A DNA stretch of 64,000 nucleotides from UBA2357 sp002344625 (lineage in GTDB: Bacteria; Pseudomonadota; Gammaproteobacteria; Burkholderiales; Rhodocyclaceae). A program made the position numbers and the translations under genes. The stretch covers positions 1 to 64,000 of the forward strand of contig CALKIH010000029.1 of the NCBI GenBank assembly GCA_937995335.1, read 5' to 3'. Positions 60,698-64,000 of the stretch are shown piece by piece. Every line of letters starts with the position of its first letter. The stretch's first letter is position 1. Under the pieces are notes generated by a model, which saw only the letters and a list, made by a program, of their open reading frames with translations, searched no databases and was not told where the DNA came from.

Positions 60698-62066
60698 GGC
60701 CGGCGCGCTGGCGGTGGTCGAGCATCGGCCGCGCCAACAGGTGCTGGCCGCCAGCCCGGCCGCGCGCGCATGCGGTGTCGAACCCGGCATGCGCGTCGTC
60801 GGCGCGTTGGCGGTGGCCCCGGGGCTCGTGCTGCGTGATCGCGACGTCGCTGCGGAGCGCGCCCTCCTCGCCGTGCTTGCGAACTGCGCCGGGTGTTTCT
60901 CGCCTGCGCTCAGTCTCGATCCACCCGATTGCGTCATGCTCGAAGTCGGCACGTGCTTGCGGCTGTTTGGTGGTCTGGCCGGGCTGATCGAACGGCTGGC
61001 GGACGCGCTCGCCGCACAGGGGCTGGACGTCAGGCTCGCGGCGGCCCCGACGCCACTCGCGGCAAGCTGGCTGGCGCTGGCCAGGCCAGGCCGGCGGATC
61101 GAGGCCAAACCCGGCTGGACCGAGGTGTTGAACGATCTGCCGATCGAGCTGATCGCCCGCGGCGGCCAGGTCAGCAAAGACAATCTCACGTTGCTGCGCG
61201 GCATCGGCGCAGACCGGGTCGGTGCGATCGCACGCCTGCCACGTGACGCGCTCGCCCGTCGCGAGGCCGTCGCCGTATCGGCCGTGCTTGCGCGGGCCCG
61301 GGGTGAAATACCCGATCCGCGTCCGTGGTATCAAGCGCCGCCCACGCATGCGAGTCGTCTGCTCCTGCCCGCGCCGGTCGACGCCACCGAGCCGCTCCTG
61401 TTTGCCTGCAGAAGACTCTTTGCCGGCCTGGCGGCCTGGCTCACTGTCCGGTTGGCGGCAATCGACCGTTGCCAGGTGTTTCTCGAACATGAGGACCGCC
61501 CCGATACCCTGATCGAGATCGTGACAGGCGAGCCCGGCCGCTGCGAGGCCCGGTTGGGCATGCTGCTGCGCGAGCATCTGAACCGTCTCGAACTGCCCGC
61601 GCCGGTCGAAGCGTTGAGGCTGCATGCCGATTGTCCGGTCTTTCAGCCCGCGCGCAGCCAGGACTTGTTCGGCGACCCGCACGCAGCACGCGACGGCGCG
61701 CTGCGTCTGGTCGACCGCCTGTGCGCCCGCCTGGGCAACGATGCGGTGTTCGGCCTGCGCCTGCAGGACGGACACCGGCCGGAAACCGCCTGGTCAGCGA
61801 TGCGCCCGGGCCACCGTCCGGCCTCGGGTGTACAAGCCGCGCCGGGGCAGCGGCCGCTCTGGCTGCTGGACGAACCCCGGCCACTCGCCGCAATCGATGA
61901 GCTGCGTTTGTTGAGCGGACCGGAACGCATCGAGTCCGGCTGGTGGGACGGTCATGACATCCGGCGCGACTACTTCGTCGCCCGCGGCCCGGACGATGCG
62001 CTATGGTGGATCTTCCGGGCGCTGGATGAACCCGGCGGCTGGTACGTGCACGGTTATTTCGGGTAA
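60633..62066 (+). CDS. imuB: Catalytically dead Y-family polymerase homologue ImuB
   Basis: This 477-residue Y-family-like protein starts MLWIALHLPDLPLQVFTRGL, where the active polymerases have their first catalytic Asp cluster; those acids are absent, as known for ImuB. Helix-hairpin-helix (LLRGIGADRVGAIARLP) and little-finger regions follow. ImuB is the clamp-binding hub of the ImuA-ImuB-DnaE2 translesion system. dnaE2, the usual next gene, is not here; a convergent peptidase gene ends 25 nt downstream. Confidence 0.9.
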   Translation: MLWIALHLPDLPLQVFTRGLAEAGALAVVEHRPRQQVLAASPAARACGVEPGMRVVGALAVAPGLVLRDRDVAAERALLAVLANCAGCFSPALSLDPPDCVMLEVGTCLRLFGGLAGLIERLADALAAQGLDVRLAAAPTPLAASWLALARPGRRIEAKPGWTEVLNDLPIELIARGGQVSKDNLTLLRGIGADRVGAIARLPRDALARREAVAVSAVLARARGEIPDPRPWYQAPPTHASRLLLPAPVDATEPLLFACRRLFAGLAAWLTVRLAAIDRCQVFLEHEDRPDTLIEIVTGEPGRCEARLGMLLREHLNRLELPAPVEALRLHADCPVFQPARSQDLFGDPHAARDGALRLVDRLCARLGNDAVFGLRLQDGHRPETAWSAMRPGHRPASGVQAAPGQRPLWLLDEPRPLAAIDELRLLSGPERIESGWWDGHDIRRDYFVARGPDDALWWIFRALDEPGGWYVHGYFG

Positions 62067-62091
62067 GCGCTGCGTGCGCGCCAGCGCGCGC

Positions 62092-63948
62092 TCACCTGCC
62101 CTGCTTGTCCGTACCGAGCCAGCCCGCCTGCAACGCCTGCCGTTCGGCGGAGAGCCGCGGCCTGAGCGTCAGACGCGCAACATCCGCCGGGGCCGCGGAC
62201 AGGTCGACCTCGAAGCGCATCAACTCGTCACGCCGGAATGCATGCAGGCTCACCCGGTCACCGGGCTCGTGCCGCGCCAGGAGGCCGTCGAGGTTGCCCG
62301 CCGACAGCTTCAAGCCGTCCAGCGCGATCAACACGTCGCCGGCCGACAGCCCCGCTCTTTGCGCCGGCCCGTCGTCGAACACCTGGGCCAGCCTGGCTTC
62401 GCCGTTGCCGCCCGCCAGCTTGACCCCCAGCGCCGGCCCGTCGCTCGCAGGTTCGAAGATCAGCGCCACCCCGAAATCCGCCAGCAAACGTGCGAGCGGC
62501 AGATCCTCCGTCCCGGACACCGCCTGTTCGAGCCAGTGCGACAATTTGCGTCCATGACGCCCGTTGTGCGGTGCGTGGATTTCGATCAACTCGGCAACCA
62601 GCCCGAACACGTCCGTCTCGCCGACCCCGACCCCGGTCTGTCCGTACCGCATCCACAGCATCCGCATCAGATCGTCGAGGCTGCATCGCCCGCGGCTCAG
62701 CGCGCGCAACTTCAGGTCCAGGGCCAGCGCGATCAGCGAGCCCTTGGCGTAGTAGCTCACGATCGCATTCGGCGCGTTTTCATCCTGGCGATAGTACTTC
62801 GTCCATGCGTCGAAGGAAGATTCGGCCACGCTCTGCCGCAGGCGCCCGCTGCCGCGCTGCACGGCCGAGATCGTCTTGGCGAGCAGGCCGAGATAGTCCT
62901 CGACATCGATCACGCCGGCACGCAACAGCGCCAGATCGTCGTAATACGAGGTAAAACCTTCGAACATCCACAACAGCCGGGTGTAGTTCTCACGGTCGAG
63001 CGCATAGGGAACGAACGCGGCCGGTTTGATGCGTTTCACGTTCCAGGTATGGAAATACTCGTGGCTGCACAGCCCCAGAAATGCCTTGTAAGCATCCGGC
63101 AAACCGCTCATGCCCGGGAACGGCAGATCGCTCCGGTTGGCCAGCAGCGCGGTCGAGGCGCGGTGCTCGAGGCCGCCATAGCCCTCTCCCACGATCATCG
63201 CCATGAAGAGATAACGCTCGACCGGCGCCGGCGCGCCGAACAGGCCGATCTGCCAGGCGCAGATCTTCTGCAGATCGGCACACAGGCGCTCGAGATCGCA
63301 GTCGTGCCGGCCGGTGATCGCGATTTCATGGCGCACCCCGCAAGCATCGAAATGCGCCTGGGTGAACGTGCCCATTTCGACCGGGTGATCGATCAGCTCG
63401 TCATAGTCGGCCGCCCGGTAGCGGCCGAAGCCTTGCGGACCGGGCCGGTGCGCGAGATCGTCGACCGCAGCGAGCGTGGTCGCCACGCGCCAGTCGTCCA
63501 GGCCTTTGCCGGCAGGCGGCAGGATATCGACCGTGCACGCTTCCCCGGTCTTGCCCTCGACCGCGAGGAACACGCTCGGGCCATTGAAGAACCCGTGGGT
63601 GCGGTCCAGATGCGCCGCGCGCACGGAGAGATCCCACGCATACACTTCGCAGCTCACCGTCAGCGCGGCCGTGGCGGGCAATCCCGCCGCGCGCCAGGTG
63701 TGCTTGTCGAGCTTTTCGAGCATCACCGCGTTCCCGCCGGCCTCGGCGCGGATCGACACGATGTTGCGCGCGAACTCGCGAATCATGTAGCTACCTGGTA
63801 TCCATGCCGGCAGGCGCAGGATCTGGCCGGCCGGGTCGGGCGAGGCCACGCTGCAGGTCACCCGGAACAGATGCGCTTCGGGCCGAAAGGGTTCGATGGT
63901 GTAGTGCACGCCGCGATCGGGCGGCACGATAGGGTATGTGCGGGTCAT
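62092..63948 (-). CDS. M61-type metallopeptidase with PDZ domain
   Basis: The 618-residue protein has the glycyl-aminopeptidase layout. An N-terminal beta domain (VHYTIEPFRPEAHLFRV, then WIPGSYMIREFARN) precedes the zinc-binding HEYFHTWNVKRIKP (His296, Glu297, His300), and a C-terminal PDZ domain (about 530-610, with SAGDVLIALDGLKLSAGNLDG). No signal peptide is obvious, so it is probably cytoplasmic. Convergent with imuB. The ATG at 63948 gives the family start. Confidence 0.92.
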   Translation of the reverse strand: MTRTYPIVPPDRGVHYTIEPFRPEAHLFRVTCSVASPDPAGQILRLPAWIPGSYMIREFARNIVSIRAEAGGNAVMLEKLDKHTWRAAGLPATAALTVSCEVYAWDLSVRAAHLDRTHGFFNGPSVFLAVEGKTGEACTVDILPPAGKGLDDWRVATTLAAVDDLAHRPGPQGFGRYRAADYDELIDHPVEMGTFTQAHFDACGVRHEIAITGRHDCDLERLCADLQKICAWQIGLFGAPAPVERYLFMAMIVGEGYGGLEHRASTALLANRSDLPFPGMSGLPDAYKAFLGLCSHEYFHTWNVKRIKPAAFVPYALDRENYTRLLWMFEGFTSYYDDLALLRAGVIDVEDYLGLLAKTISAVQRGSGRLRQSVAESSFDAWTKYYRQDENAPNAIVSYYAKGSLIALALDLKLRALSRGRCSLDDLMRMLWMRYGQTGVGVGETDVFGLVAELIEIHAPHNGRHGRKLSHWLEQAVSGTEDLPLARLLADFGVALIFEPASDGPALGVKLAGGNGEARLAQVFDDGPAQRAGLSAGDVLIALDGLKLSAGNLDGLLARHEPGDRVSLHAFRRDELMRFEVDLSAAPADVARLTLRPRLSAERQALQAGWLGTDKQGR

Positions 63949-64000
63949 GGTCTTGGCGTGGCGGGACGTTGCGACCGATTCTAACAGTCCGCACTCCGAC

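Noticed and set aside
1..64000. CRISPR arrays, tRNA and rRNA genes
   Set aside because: No regularly spaced repeats or tRNA/rRNA-like segments were noticed; a covariance-model scan would be the decisive test.

Overview
The window is high-GC DNA from a proteobacterium, most likely a betaproteobacterium of the Rhodocyclales (Azoarcus/Thauera type). This is an inference from gene content and order: smc-zipA-ligA-galU, a full iscR-iscS-iscU-iscA-hscB-hscA-fdx-iscX operon, mltD-gloB-methyltransferase-rnhA-dnaQ, and lexA-imuA-imuB. No rRNA or tRNA gene was found to settle it.

Region 1 (1 to about 14150) is accessory DNA and mostly broken mobile elements. It starts with a Soj/ParA-like ATPase gene followed by a HEPN-like gene cut after about 60 codons by an IS3-family remnant. 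That remnant carries a complete-looking Tn3-family transposon (1495-6849, 38-bp inverted repeats, 36/38 identical). The transposon holds tnpR, three small unknown genes, a HepT/MntA toxin-antitoxin pair and a frameshifted tnpA. Beyond it lie a Mu-like prophage scrap (gpI and gpT ends), a truncated VOC-family gene beside an integron attC-like site, a PIN/Phd toxin-antitoxin pair with a 32-bp palindromic operator, a PH-domain gene and its small partner, an Rpn-type nuclease gene, an ICE/plasmid replicon scrap (excisionase-like HTH and RepA N-terminus), and a decayed IS66 transposase.

Region 2 (14196 to 34282) is core genome: methylthioinosine phosphorylase, typA, two alpha/beta hydrolases flanking a SlyB-like lipoprotein, then galU-ligA-zipA-smc on the minus strand. 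Divergent from these is a lysine/diaminopimelate run (dapC, dapD, dapE) with the type IV pilus ATPase pilU inside it, then prmB with an unusual His/Asp/Cys-rich N-terminus, and a single-domain response regulator.

Region 3 (34310 to 43954) is iron-sulfur cluster and sulfur metabolism. The isc operon reads on the minus strand from iscR (promoter and IscR-type site at 41479-41510) through two cysteine desulfurases, iscU, iscA, hscB, hscA, fdx, iscX and a glutathione peroxidase. cysE and trmJ lie upstream on the same strand, and suhB diverges.

Region 4 (43991 to 64000) holds a stand-alone CheB methylesterase, mutS, a spermidine-synthase-like protein, dnaQ, rnhA, a methyltransferase, gloB, a REC-GGDEF/CheY pair, a LysR regulator, an SDR with a small membrane protein, mltD, a fused two-domain ABC ATPase whose signature and switch motifs are degraded, slyD, bcp, the SOS genes lexA-imuA-imuB with a perfect LexA box, and an M61-type peptidase.

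The least ordinary items are the eroded double ABC ATPase, the ParA/HEPN pair, the His-rich PrmB, the lexA-imuA-imuB cluster without dnaE2, and the passenger module of the Tn3-family element.
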